Positions 24,236-32,787 of a DNA stretch of 40,497 nt are shown in pieces. The translations under genes and the position numbers were made by a program. Origin of the DNA: Oscillibacter sp. (lineage in GTDB: Bacteria > Bacillota > Clostridia > Oscillospirales > Oscillospiraceae); NCBI GenBank assembly GCA_022791875.1, contig JAAVZX010000067.1, positions 1-40,497 on the forward strand, given 5' to 3'. Under the pieces are notes generated by a model, which saw nothing but the letters and a program-made list of their open reading frames with translations, was not told the DNA's origin and did no database searches. Numbering within the stretch: position 1 is the first letter of the stretch; each line of letters begins with the position of its first letter.

Positions 24236-24330
24236 CCAAAAGCGGGGTGATCTGCCAGGGTCCAGGGAGGCGCGTGCCTCCGGCGGCCAAGGAGGCCCCC
24301 CGTCCCCCCCCGCGGGGAAACCCCCATGGA
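24236..24330 (-). repeat. dispersed CTCCCTGGACCCTGG module, minus orientation
   Basis: Read on the minus strand, it contains CCCCGCGGGG, GACGGGGGGCCTCC and GCCTCCCTGGACCCTGG followed by CAGATCA. The same order and sequence occur on the plus strand at 32515-32635. It is a GC-rich intergenic repeat with several hairpins and no coding content. Confidence 0.65.
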
Positions 24331-24350
24331 CTACGAAGGAGGAACGCACC

Positions 24351-25064
24351 ATGACAAAAAAAGCGTTAGGCATTCTTGGCGGCATGGGGCCGCTGGCGAC
24401 GGCGGATCTGTATCATAAGATTGTGACGCTGACCGCCGCCGGTTCCGACAATGAGCACATCCGTGTGTACATTGACAGCAACACGTCAATTCCCGATCGG
24501 ACGGCGGCGATTCTGGCGGGCGGGGCGGACCCGCTGCCCGCGATGCGGGATTCGCTGCGGAAGCTGGAGAAGTGCGGGGCGGGCTGCGTTATTATGCCCT
24601 GCAATACCGCCCATTATTTCCTGGGCCGTCTGGTGGGTCTGACGGAGCTGCCCTTCGTGAGCATGATCGGAGCCGCCGCCGCGGCCTGCCGGACCCGCTT
24701 TCCCGGGAAAACCGCCGCCATTCTCGGGACCTCCGGCACGCTGTCCGCGAAGCTCTACCAGGAGGCCCTGATGGCCCAGGAGGTCCCCTTCCTGGAGCCG
24801 GACGCCCTGGAGCAGGAGGAGCTGATGGAGGTTATCTACCAGGGCGTGAAGGCAGGCGCGCCGCCGGAGTCCTACCGTGGGACGTTCACCTCCGTCCTGG
24901 AGAGCATGGGGGCCCGCGGGGCGGGCTGCTTCATCCTGGGCTGCACGGAGCTGCCCCTTGCGGTGCAGCAGCTTGGGCTGTCCGACCTCCCCGCCGTGGA
25001 CCCCACGGAGGAGCTGGCGAAAGCCGCCATCCGCTTCTGCGGATACCAGGTGAAGGGAGAATAA
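24351..25064 (+). CDS. aspartate/glutamate racemase family protein
   Basis: A 237-residue PLP-independent racemase. It starts MTKKALGILGGMGPLATADL and has the two catalytic cysteines in MPCNTAHYF (Cys84) and LGCTELPLAV (Cys198). SNTSIPDRT and LGTSGT are also typical of RacD/YgeA-like enzymes, which make D-aspartate or D-glutamate for wall peptides. GGAGG precedes the ATG. A strong terminator follows. Substrate assignment between Asp and Glu (or broad specificity) is not possible from sequence alone. Confidence 0.92.
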   Translation: MTKKALGILGGMGPLATADLYHKIVTLTAAGSDNEHIRVYIDSNTSIPDRTAAILAGGADPLPAMRDSLRKLEKCGAGCVIMPCNTAHYFLGRLVGLTELPFVSMIGAAAAACRTRFPGKTAAILGTSGTLSAKLYQEALMAQEVPFLEPDALEQEELMEVIYQGVKAGAPPESYRGTFTSVLESMGARGAGCFILGCTELPLAVQQLGLSDLPAVDPTEELAKAAIRFCGYQVKGE

Positions 25065-25066
25065 GG

Positions 25067-25100
25067 AAAGCCAGCCGGACCGCCCCCGGCTGGCTTTTTT
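25067..25100 (+). terminator. terminator after the racemase gene
   Basis: AAAGCCAGCCGG pairs with CCGGCTGGCTTT and is followed by a T-run, directly after the stop codon. Confidence 0.92.
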
Positions 25101-25132
25101 CCAGCACCTGGTTCTTATTTTTAAGATAGGGC

Positions 25133-25161
25133 TTTACAAACAAGCACGGATTTGGTATAAT
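25133..25161 (+). promoter_or_regulatory. promoter of the symporter gene
   Basis: TTTACA (25133-25138), 17 nt, TATAAT (25156-25161). The start would be near 25168, with a leader of about 140 nt before the ATG at 25307. Confidence 0.85.
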
Positions 25162-25306
25162 GTGCATAATTTGTACGGGGCGCCCGGAAATGTGTTTGTT
25201 TAAAATGCAGATTTGATTTTCCGATATATGGAAACCGCATATTCGGGCACAGGCCGGAAGCCCCGTCGGGAGAGGGACCCGCGCGTAAAAGAATTGAGAG
25301 GTGTGT

Positions 25307-26527
25307 ATGAAAAAAGTAAGTCTTCCCGTTCAGATCCTGATCGCCCTGGCGCTGGGCATCGCGGTGGGCCTGGTGTGCTACTTCGCCGGAGCCGCCGACT
25401 TCACAGCAAAGTACCTCAAGCCCTTCGGCGACATCTTCGTGAACCTGCTGAAATTCATCGTCGTGCCCGTGGTCCTCCTGAGCATGATCGACGGCATCAT
25501 CTCCATGGGCGACATGAAGAAGGTGGGTGCCGTGGGCTGGAAGACGGTGGCCTATTTCCTCTGCACCACGGCCATCGCCTGCGTCATCGGCCTCGTCTTC
25601 GCCAACATCTTCAACAGCATGAGCCTCTTCCCCAGCAACCTGTCCCTCCAGGAGGGCGCGGTCTGGGATAAGGCCACGTCCGCCAATTTCATGGATACCC
25701 TCGTGGGCATCTTCCCGTCCAATATGTGGAGCGCCTTCACCACCTCCAATATGCTGCAAGTGATCGTGATTGCCCTGCTGTTCGGCGGCGGCATCATGGC
25801 GGCGGGTGAGAAGGGGAAGCTGTGCCGCGACATTGTGTCCACCTTCTACGCGGTCATTGAGCAGGTGATGGCCTTCATCATCAGCCTGTCCCCCATCGGC
25901 GTGTTTACCATGATGGCCTGGGTCGTAGCCACCCAGGGGGCCAACATTATCGGGTCCCTGGTCCTGGTCCTCCTGTGCGCCTATCTGGGCTACATCGTCC
26001 ACGCGGTCCTGGTGTACTCCATGTCCGCCAAGGTCTTCGCGGGCATGAGCCCGGTCCGCTTCTTCAAGGGCGCGTTCGCCGCCATGATGTTCGCCTTCAC
26101 CTCCACGTCCTCCGCCGCCACCCTCCCGGTATCGAAGGAGTGTGCCGACGAGCTGGGCGCGGACGGCGAGATTTCCGCCTTCGTCCTCCCCCTGGGCTCC
26201 ACGATTAACATGGACGGCACCGCGATTTACCAGTGCGTAGCGACGATTTTCCTCGCCTCCTGCGCAGGCGTCCAGCTGGGCTTGGGCCAGATGGTAACGA
26301 TAGTGGTAACCGCCACCCTCGCCTCCATCGGCACCGCCGGCGTCTCCGGCGCAGGCATGATCATGCTCGCCATGGTCCTCACCGCCATGGGCATCGACGT
26401 CAACCTGATCATGATCATCTACGGCGTCGACCGCCTCTTCGACATGGGCCGCACCTGCCTCAACGTAACCGGCGACATTGCCTGCGCGGTGTGCGTCAGC
26501 AAGTGGGAAGGGAAGAAGCGTAACTGA
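25307..26527 (+). CDS. dicarboxylate/amino-acid:cation symporter (DAACS family)
   Basis: A 406-residue secondary transporter that uses Na+ or H+ to import dicarboxylates, glutamate/aspartate or serine/threonine. It has about eight membrane segments and the two re-entrant-loop signatures: the Ser-rich FTSTSSAATLPVSKE and the cation/substrate-binding LPLGSTINMDGTAIYQ. IGTAGVSGAGMIML and GVDRLFDMGRTCLNVTGD follow. The latter resembles the DRxxDMxRTxxNVxGD substrate motif, with Arg in the position expected for acidic substrates. ATG 25307 has GAGAGG upstream. It is monocistronic, followed by a composite 3'-end repeat 33 bp after the stop. Confidence 0.94.
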   Translation: MKKVSLPVQILIALALGIAVGLVCYFAGAADFTAKYLKPFGDIFVNLLKFIVVPVVLLSMIDGIISMGDMKKVGAVGWKTVAYFLCTTAIACVIGLVFANIFNSMSLFPSNLSLQEGAVWDKATSANFMDTLVGIFPSNMWSAFTTSNMLQVIVIALLFGGGIMAAGEKGKLCRDIVSTFYAVIEQVMAFIISLSPIGVFTMMAWVVATQGANIIGSLVLVLLCAYLGYIVHAVLVYSMSAKVFAGMSPVRFFKGAFAAMMFAFTSTSSAATLPVSKECADELGADGEISAFVLPLGSTINMDGTAIYQCVATIFLASCAGVQLGLGQMVTIVVTATLASIGTAGVSGAGMIMLAMVLTAMGIDVNLIMIIYGVDRLFDMGRTCLNVTGDIACAVCVSKWEGKKRN

Positions 26528-26547
26528 GGGGCCTGTACATACGGGGG

Positions 26548-26700
26548 GGCCTCCGGCGGCTTACTTTTCTTGAAAGAAAAGTAAGCAAAAGAACTTTAGA
26601 TCCGCTCTATGGTACAATGGGCACTAAAGCCTGTCACACGGTAACGTGAAAAGTGCATGTGGGACCTTCCATTGACATGGAAGGTCCCACAGATTTATTT
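26548..26700 (+). repeat. composite 3'-end repeat after the symporter gene (intact form of the element's target)
   Basis: The palindrome with arms CTTACTTTTCTT and AAGAAAAGTAAG around GA (26560-26585) is followed by a divergent linker and the hairpin GTGGGACCTTCCAT/ATGGAAGGTCCCAC (26659-26690), then AGATTTATTTT. The palindrome and its flanks match the sequence rebuilt from both sides of the integrative element. Confidence 0.85.
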
Positions 26701-26719
26701 TGCACCTTTGAAAACGCGT

Positions 26720-26826
26720 TCCGTAGGGGCGGACCTGCGTGTCCGCCCTTCCCTCGCAACCTTGGCAGCTGCGACAGACGAATCCGTAGGGGACGCCGCC
26801 CTCGGCGTCCCGTCCCTCGCGACCGC
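26720..26826 (+). repeat. two CCGTAGGGG-headed hairpin repeats
   Basis: Unit 1 (from about 26721) is CCGTAGGGGCGGAC with CTGCGT and GTCCGCCC. Unit 2 (from about 26782) is CCGTAGGGGACGCCG with CCCT and CGGCGTCCC. Each is followed by CCCTCGC-GACC-like sequence. The same heads with other stems occur at 35312-35555. The rest of the gap to the sigma-factor gene holds no gene. Confidence 0.75.
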
Positions 26827-26940
26827 CATGCCACCTGAAACGCACAGAAAACTTATGCAAATTCTGAGATATTTCCCCCCTCTGCGGGATATCCCTTACA
26901 GAAGGGCCTTTCAAATCACACGATGGAAGGGGTGATGCGA

Positions 26941-27420
26941 ATGACAGAAGAACAGATTCAGACGCTGATAGACGAATACAGCGATGCCATTTTCCGGCTG
27001 GCCTACAGCTACCTGAAAAACCGTGCCGACGCTGAGGACGTGATGCAGGAAACACTCCTGAAACGCTACATCGAAACAAAAGCGTTCGACTCTCCCGAGC
27101 ACGAGAGGTGCTGGCTGTTCCGAGTGGCGGCGAACGAATGCAAAAAAATTCTGCGTTCCCCCTGGAAGCGGCGGACGGGGCCGCTGGACGAAATGGAGGA
27201 CGTGCCCTGTTTCGATACGCCGGCCCAGTCGGAGCTGTTCCGGCAGGTGATGGCCTTGCCGCCCAAGTACCGCGCGGCCATCTACCTCCACTACTACGAA
27301 GGCTTCCCCGTCCGGGATATCGCCGCCGCCATGAACGCGAACCCCTCCACCGTGCAGACCTGGCTCATGCGGGCCAGGGGTCAGCTGCAAGCAAAATTGA
27401 AGGAGGCTGAGAGCCTATGA
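26941..27420 (+). CDS. ECF-type RNA polymerase sigma factor
   Basis: A 159-residue sigma-70 family factor with region 2 (about 5-70: DEYSDAIFRLAYSYLKNRAD, AEDVMQETLLKRY) and region 4 (about 98-155: LPPKYRAAIYLHYYEGFPVR, DIAAAMNANPSTVQTWLMRA). There is no region 3, so it is ECF-type. ATG 26941 is chosen with AAGGGG 8 nt upstream; nearby in-frame ATGs at 26923 and 26935 fit worse. The stop overlaps the next gene (ATGA), the normal arrangement with an anti-sigma factor. Its regulon is unknown, and a self-promoter could not be identified with confidence. Confidence 0.93.
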   Translation: MTEEQIQTLIDEYSDAIFRLAYSYLKNRADAEDVMQETLLKRYIETKAFDSPEHERCWLFRVAANECKKILRSPWKRRTGPLDEMEDVPCFDTPAQSELFRQVMALPPKYRAAIYLHYYEGFPVRDIAAAMNANPSTVQTWLMRARGQLQAKLKEAESL

Positions 27421-28025
27421 TCGACCAAAAGCTGTACTGCGAAACCTTCTCCAGGCTGAGAGCCTCCGACGAGGCCAAAAAGGAGGTCCTTATGAAGATG
27501 CAGGAGAAAAAGAACGGGAAATCCCTTGGAAAAATTCTGCGCGGCACCCTGATTGCCGCGGCCCTGACGGTAGCCCTGGCCGTCACGGTCAATGCCGCCA
27601 GCGGCGGCAGTCTGCTGGACGGCATCGTGATGACCATCGTGGCCACCAACGGCATCCACCAGACCATGGTGGACGGCGCGGGCAACGAGTACGACCTGAT
27701 CAGCATCGGCGGCGGCACGGAAATCCGGGATGGCCGGGTGATTCTCATGGCGCTGGGCGAGGAAGAGGACATCACCGACGCTTTGGAGCAGGACGGCAAG
27801 TTCACAAAGACCTACGACGCCGACGGCATGGAGGTGACGGTGAACGTCACGGGCACGCCGAAGGACCACGAAGTGGAGATCGTAACGCCGAACGTGACCA
27901 TCACCCAGGCGGACCCGTCCCACCCGGTCAAGCCGCTTCCGGAGGGCAGCGAGGTTGGCTTCGCCGCCTCGGAACCGGTGGGCTGTGTAGAAATTCCATC
28001 CAGCGAATTGAAGACCGCGCAGTAA
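27417..28025 (+). CDS. membrane-anchored putative anti-sigma factor
   Basis: A 202-residue protein coupled to the ECF gene by a 4-nt overlap. It has a short cytoplasmic part (1-38: MIDQKLYCETFSRLRASDEA, then a Lys-rich stretch), one membrane segment (about 39-59: ILRGTLIAAALTVALAVTV) and an extracytoplasmic domain of about 140 residues rich in Val/Thr/Asp. The latter includes DGAGNEYDLISIGGGTEIRD and MEVTVNVTGTPKDHEVEIVT. No zinc-binding HxxxCxxC motif is present, so it is not a classical ZAS anti-sigma. Role is inferred from gene order and topology. Confidence 0.8.
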   Translation: MIDQKLYCETFSRLRASDEAKKEVLMKMQEKKNGKSLGKILRGTLIAAALTVALAVTVNAASGGSLLDGIVMTIVATNGIHQTMVDGAGNEYDLISIGGGTEIRDGRVILMALGEEEDITDALEQDGKFTKTYDADGMEVTVNVTGTPKDHEVEIVTPNVTITQADPSHPVKPLPEGSEVGFAASEPVGCVEIPSSELKTAQ

Positions 28026-28032
28026 AAAGGAA

Positions 28033-28066
28033 AGCGGGGACTCCGTAAAGGGAGCCCCCGTTTTTT
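28033..28066. terminator. terminator between convergent genes
   Basis: GCGGGGACTCC and GGGAGCCCCCG around GTAAA, then TTTTTT (28061-28066) on the plus strand. It ends the sigma/anti-sigma operon 8 bp after the stop. The converging DUF4317 gene ends at 28071. Confidence 0.9.
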
Positions 28067-28070
28067 GCGT

Positions 28071-29234
28071 TCATTCTTCGGTGGGAGGGCTGTCCGCCGC
28101 TTCTTCCTCCCGGATTTCCACAGGCAGGCCGTTGACCTCCACGCCCTCTCCGGCGGGAATGAGAAGGTACTTCCTCCCGTCGATGACCCGCGCGGTGACG
28201 GCGTAGCTGCAAGCCGGGTCCATGGAGATGGTCACGTCCCCGGTTTTAATCTCGAACTTTTTCGCGTCGGTGAGCACAAGCGGGTTCATGACAGCGGCGC
28301 CGCCGAAGCGCTCGGCGCACTTCTCCTGAAAGGCCGCGGCCCGCTCCTCGGGGACGCCGCAGTCCCGGAGCACGTCTCCCAGCTCCTTCCCGGTGATTTC
28401 CAGGGATTCGGGGTCCTTGCTCTCCTGGTAGGTCTGGATTTTGGCGTGGAGCTGGTCGTGGACGGCCTGGGCCACGTCCAGGCTGCACGCGCCCTCCAGG
28501 GCCTCGGTGAGGGCGGACTGGAACGCCTCCTTCTGCTCGGCGGAGGTCATGGGCGGCTCGGTGCGGAAGAGGGCGTCGAGAAGCTCGAAGTGGGGTGTGT
28601 CGGGCTTGCGGGCGTAGTAGAGGGCGTTGTAGATGTTGGCGGCGCGGTCGTCGAAGGCGGGGAAGAGGAACCCGGCCTCCGGCGGCGAGACGACCTGTCC
28701 GGCGGTGCAGTTGTGGAAGCCGTTGTCGCCGGGGAAGTAGCCCAGCTCCAGTTTTCCGTCCTTCACGGGGCAGATGCTGCAAAGGATGTAGGAGAAGACG
28801 GTTTCGGAATCCTGCGCCGCGCCGTCCCGGCCCCGGCGGGGCACGTCATAGGAGTCGTGGGCCAGGAGGATGAGGTAGTTCCCCCCGTCCATGTCCAGCG
28901 CACCGATGATTTTGCGGTAGAATTCCTCCCGCACCTCCCCGTCCTTCAGCTCCGACTCCCGCAGGGCGGACAGGAGCCGGTGCTCGTCGCTGTCCATGAC
29001 CTGCTCCGTGGAGAAGACCACGTCGATCAGATTCTTCCCCAGTGCCCCGGACATGGATTTTTTCAGCAGATTCAGGTACTGCTCGGCCTCCTCCTGGGGC
29101 ATATTGCCCAAGGATTCGTCCACATAGGAGATAATCTCCCTGTTTCCATTGACATAACAGCCATAGATCCGGCTGACCGCGGCCCTATCGGCCCGAAACC
29201 GCCGCCGCAGCTCAGAAATTTCCTTTTGATTCAT
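28071..29234 (-). CDS. DUF4317 family protein
   Basis: A 387-residue cytoplasmic protein matching the DUF4317 family of Clostridia: MNQKEISELRRRFRADRAAV, SRIYGCYVNGNREIISYVDE, EEAEQYLNLLKKSMSG and NLIDVVFSTEQV in the N-terminal half, with YLILLAHDSYDVP and PPEAGFLFPAFDDR further on. No enzyme motif, signal or membrane segment is seen, and the function of the family is unknown to me. It is a single minus-strand gene convergent with the anti-sigma gene. Confidence 0.88.
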   Translation of the reverse strand: MNQKEISELRRRFRADRAAVSRIYGCYVNGNREIISYVDESLGNMPQEEAEQYLNLLKKSMSGALGKNLIDVVFSTEQVMDSDEHRLLSALRESELKDGEVREEFYRKIIGALDMDGGNYLILLAHDSYDVPRRGRDGAAQDSETVFSYILCSICPVKDGKLELGYFPGDNGFHNCTAGQVVSPPEAGFLFPAFDDRAANIYNALYYARKPDTPHFELLDALFRTEPPMTSAEQKEAFQSALTEALEGACSLDVAQAVHDQLHAKIQTYQESKDPESLEITGKELGDVLRDCGVPEERAAAFQEKCAERFGGAAVMNPLVLTDAKKFEIKTGDVTISMDPACSYAVTARVIDGRKYLLIPAGEGVEVNGLPVEIREEEAADSPPTEE

Positions 29235-29319
29235 AGCATCCTCACATTTCCATCAGAAGTTGGAACCATTGTACCCCAAGGCTGAGGAAAAATCAATCCC
29301 ATATGCGAAAAAAGGCCAT

Positions 29320-29480
29320 ACGGGGGGCCTCCGGCGGGTTACTTTTTCTCGAGAGAAAAAGTAACCAAAAAGAGCTTTCACTCGACGCGAATCTGGTAGG
29401 CGATATGGCCTGTGCGCCGAAACGAGGGTGCATAGCGGTGGGACCTTCCATAGTCATGGAAGGTCCCACATATTTTTATC
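29320..29480 (+). repeat. composite 3'-end repeat, orphan copy facing the gpr copy
   Basis: GGCCTCCGGCGG leads to the palindrome GGTTACTTTTTCTC/GAGAAAAAGTAACC (29337-29366), the linker CTCGACGCGAATCTGG (29390 region), and the hairpin GTGGGACCTTCCAT/ATGGAAGGTCCCAC (29438-29469) with TATTTTTATC after it. Unlike other copies, no plus-strand gene ends before it; the DUF4317 gene starts on the other side. Confidence 0.8.
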
Positions 29481-29489
29481 ATTAAAAAC

Positions 29490-29638
29490 TGTGGGGCACA
29501 CCTTTCCGGTATGCCCCACACGCAGGCACGCGGTTACTACGCAACAGGCTTTAACAACCACCAGATTCGCGTCGAGTTAAAAAGTTCTTTTTTCGGTTCC
29601 TTTTTTCTTTCAAGAAAAAAGGAACAACCCCCCGCGCC
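29490..29638 (-). repeat. composite 3'-end repeat downstream of gpr
   Basis: Minus-strand copy. The palindrome GTTCCTTTTTTCTT/AAGAAAAAAGGAAC (29596-29625) starts 16 bp after the gpr stop. The linker with CTCGACGCGAATCTGGTGG follows, then a hairpin GTGGGGCATACC/GGTGTGCCCCAC (29491-29519, minus-strand view, one G-U pair) and a T-run. Confidence 0.85.
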
Positions 29639-29640
29639 CA

Positions 29641-30537
29641 TCACGACAGCAGCGCATTCATCTCCTCAATCTCCAACCCCTGCAAGGCCCAGTTAATCGC
29701 ATACCCGACCACCTTCCCCAAATCCCGCACCTGCTGGTCGATATTCTGCGTCGTCACCATCAGCGGGTGTTTCCCATGCCGCAGCCGTGTCTCGTCCAGC
29801 TCCGGAATCCCCGCTTCCTCCAGCAAATCCGCCGCCAGAGTCGCGGCATCCACCACCGTCGGCACGCCTATCGAAAAAACCGGAACACCCAGCGTCTCCA
29901 TATTCAGCGCCGCCCTGTGGTTCCCTACCCCCGAGCCGGGAATAATCCCCGTATCCGACAGCTGCACCGTCGTACACATCCGCCCCGCCCTGCGGGACGC
30001 CAGGGCGTCCACCGCTATCACCGCCGCCGGCTTGACCTGCTCCACAATGCCCTTCACGGCCTCCGCCGACTCCACGCCCGTAGCGCCCAGAACGCCCGCG
30101 CGAAACACCGCCACTGGCCGAAAGCCTGAAAAATGCTTCGGCATCGCCGAAATCAGATGCCGCGTCACCAAAACGCTGTCCGCCGCCAGAGGGCCTACCG
30201 CGTCCGGCGTCATCGCTGCGTTGCCCAGGGCCACAATCAATACCTCGCCCTCCTCCGGCACCAGCGCCTTCAGCTGCCCCCCTACGGCGCGGACCGCCCG
30301 CTCAAAAAAGTCCGCCTTTCTCTGCCAGAAGGTGCTCAGATCCACCGTCAGATAGCTGCCCTTCGGCTTATTCAGCGCCTTTTCGCCCCGCTCGTCCAGA
30401 ATATCCACCCGCGTCACCGGGTAGCCCTCCTGCTTCTGCTTCGCGGCCTTCACGCCCAGAAGCCGCGACGTCCGCTCCGCGGACTCCTGCCAGAGCTCCC
30501 GGGCCTCCAGGGCCAGGTCGGTGCGCCGTACAAACAT
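29641..30537 (-). CDS. gpr: GPR germination endopeptidase (spore protease)
   Basis: A 298-residue aspartic-type protease (A25 family) that degrades small acid-soluble spore proteins when spores germinate. It is made in the forespore as a zymogen. Diagnostic segments are RRTDLALEARELWQES, RVDILDERGEKALNKPKGSY, VALGNAAMTPDAVGPLAADS, VIAVDALASRRAGRMC and TGIIPGSGVGNHR. ATG 30537 is used, with GGGAG upstream; the longer reading to 30570 has no ribosome binding site. Presence of gpr marks the organism as a spore former. A sigma-G promoter would be expected but I could not assign one in the short gap (30538-30680) shared with the divergent kinase gene. Confidence 0.95.
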   Translation of the reverse strand: MFVRRTDLALEARELWQESAERTSRLLGVKAAKQKQEGYPVTRVDILDERGEKALNKPKGSYLTVDLSTFWQRKADFFERAVRAVGGQLKALVPEEGEVLIVALGNAAMTPDAVGPLAADSVLVTRHLISAMPKHFSGFRPVAVFRAGVLGATGVESAEAVKGIVEQVKPAAVIAVDALASRRAGRMCTTVQLSDTGIIPGSGVGNHRAALNMETLGVPVFSIGVPTVVDAATLAADLLEEAGIPELDETRLRHGKHPLMVTTQNIDQQVRDLGKVVGYAINWALQGLEIEEMNALLS

Positions 30538-30679
30538 GATCGCTTCTCCCTTCTTCCACTTCGCCCGCACTCCGCCGCGCGGAGACGGGCCGTTCCGCGT
30601 TAGACTCTGCGGATTCCAGGGGCCTTATGCAAAAATACGCCCTGGTCACAAAATTTTTACACTTCCTTTACGCTCCTTC

Positions 30680-30688
30680 TGGTATAAT
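30680..30688 (+). promoter_or_regulatory. extended -10 promoter of the kdpDE-like pair
   Basis: TGGTATAAT (30680-30688) is an extended -10 element. A TTTACA lies 21 nt upstream, too far for a standard -35. Transcription from about 30695 excludes the start codon at 30627 and supports the ATG at 30726. Confidence 0.6.
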
Positions 30689-31800
30689 AACAAGTAAACC
30701 GGATTTCAGGAGGTTTGCCGCTTCTATGCACAGCAAAAAATCATTCACAGACCTGTTCCCATTCTCCCGCCGGGACCTGCTGGTCACTGCGGGCATCCTC
30801 GCCTGCACCATTGCCCTCTGCATCTTCATCCGCATGGCCGGGGGCCTGGAGGGCTTCACCTCCCCCGTCTTCGTCCTGGCGGTGCTTCTCATCTCCCGCC
30901 TCACCACCGGCTACTTCTACGGCCTGCTTTCCGTAGTCCTGGGGGTCGTCTGCGTCAACTTCATTTTTACACGTCCCTACTGGGCCTTTAACCTGACCAA
31001 TCCAGGCTATCCCATCACTTTTTTCATCCTTTTGATGGTTTCCATCGTCACCTGCTCCCTCACCGCCCAGGCCAAGCAGCAGGCCCACCTTCTGGCGGAA
31101 AACGAGCGCGTCAAAATGCGCGCCAACCTTCTCCGCTCCGTCTCCCACGACATCCGCACCCCTCTGACCTCCATCGTCGGCTCCACCTCCGCCATCCTCG
31201 AAAACCCCAATCTCTCCCAGGCGGAGCAGCGGGCCCTTCTGGAGAACGCCCGGGAGGAGGCCCAGTGGCTGATCCGGGTGGTGGAAAACCTGCTGAGCGT
31301 CACCCGCATCGGCGACGCCCAGGCCCAGATTACCAAGGAGCCGGAGGCCGCGGAGGAAGTTCTGGGCGGGGCCGTCCAGAAGTTCCGGCGGCGCTTCCCG
31401 AACATCACCGTCACCGTCTCCGTGCCGGAGGAAGTGCTTCTGGTTCCCATGGACCCGATTCTGATCGAGCAGGTCCTGTCGAACCTGCTGGAGAACGCCG
31501 CCGTCCACGGCGGCACCACCACCCGCATTCAGCTCTCCCTGGAACGGGAGGACGGCTTCGCCCGCGTCTGCGTCCGGGACAACGGCCAGGGGATTCCCCA
31601 GAAGGAGCTCCCCGGCCTCTTTGACGAGACGCGGAAGCCCACCAGCGCCTCCCACGGCGACGGCAAGCGGAACATGGGCCTGGGCCTCTCCGTGTGCCGC
31701 GCCGTCGTCGGGGCCCACGGCGGGACTATGGAGGCCAAAAATTTAGAGGAAGGCGCGGAATTTTCCTTCCGCCTGCCCCTATACGAGGAGGTTCACGAGG

Positions 31801-32508
<708 letters not shown>

Positions 32509-32514
32509 GGTGCC

Positions 32515-32635
32515 TGCCAGGCCCCGCGGGGGGACGGGGGGCCTCCGGCGGCCAGAGGGCTTTGCCCTCTGGACTCCCACCAGGGAGGCAGGCGCCTCCC
32601 TGGACCCTGGCAGATCAGTCCGGTTTTGGCAGACA
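32515..32635 (+). repeat. dispersed CTCCCTGGACCCTGG module, plus orientation
   Basis: CCCCGCGGGG, GACGGGGGGCCTCCGGCGG, hairpin CCAGAGGGC/GCCCTCTGG (32557-32577) and CCAGGGAGGC/GCCTCCCTGG, then ACCCTGGCAGATCA. It starts a few bases after the KdpE-like stop codon and matches 24236-24330 on the other strand. It contains no gene. Confidence 0.65.
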
Positions 32636-32705
32636 CTGCGCTTTGGCGGCGTTTGCCTTTTTTATGCCTTTTGCGTGGGTGCGCTTTGGGGGCTTTTTGA
32701 TTTCA

Positions 32706-32737
32706 TTGTAAACCGTCGTTTAATTTATGGTTGACAA
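32706..32737. promoter_or_regulatory. BirA (biotin repressor) operator
   Basis: TTGTAAACC (32706-32714), 14 nt, GGTTGACAA (32729-32737). The half-sites are inverted repeats with one mismatch and match the known BirA operator pattern of Firmicutes (TTGTAAACC-N14/15-GGTTTACAA). It overlaps the -35 box of the bioY promoter, so biotin-loaded BirA would block transcription. Confidence 0.85.
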
Positions 32738-32759
32738 GCGGGGCGTGGTATGATATGGT
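32731..32759 (+). promoter_or_regulatory. bioY promoter
   Basis: TTGACA (32731-32736), 17 nt, TATGGT (32754-32759). The -35 lies in the right half of the BirA operator. Confidence 0.85.
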
Positions 32760-32787
32760 GGGGACTGGAAAAGGAGGAATGTTTATT

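Noticed and set aside
26624..27079. Possible minus-strand protein across 26624-27079
   Set aside because: It translates the hairpin repeats and the antisense of the sigma-factor gene; Arg/Gly-rich and without a ribosome binding site.
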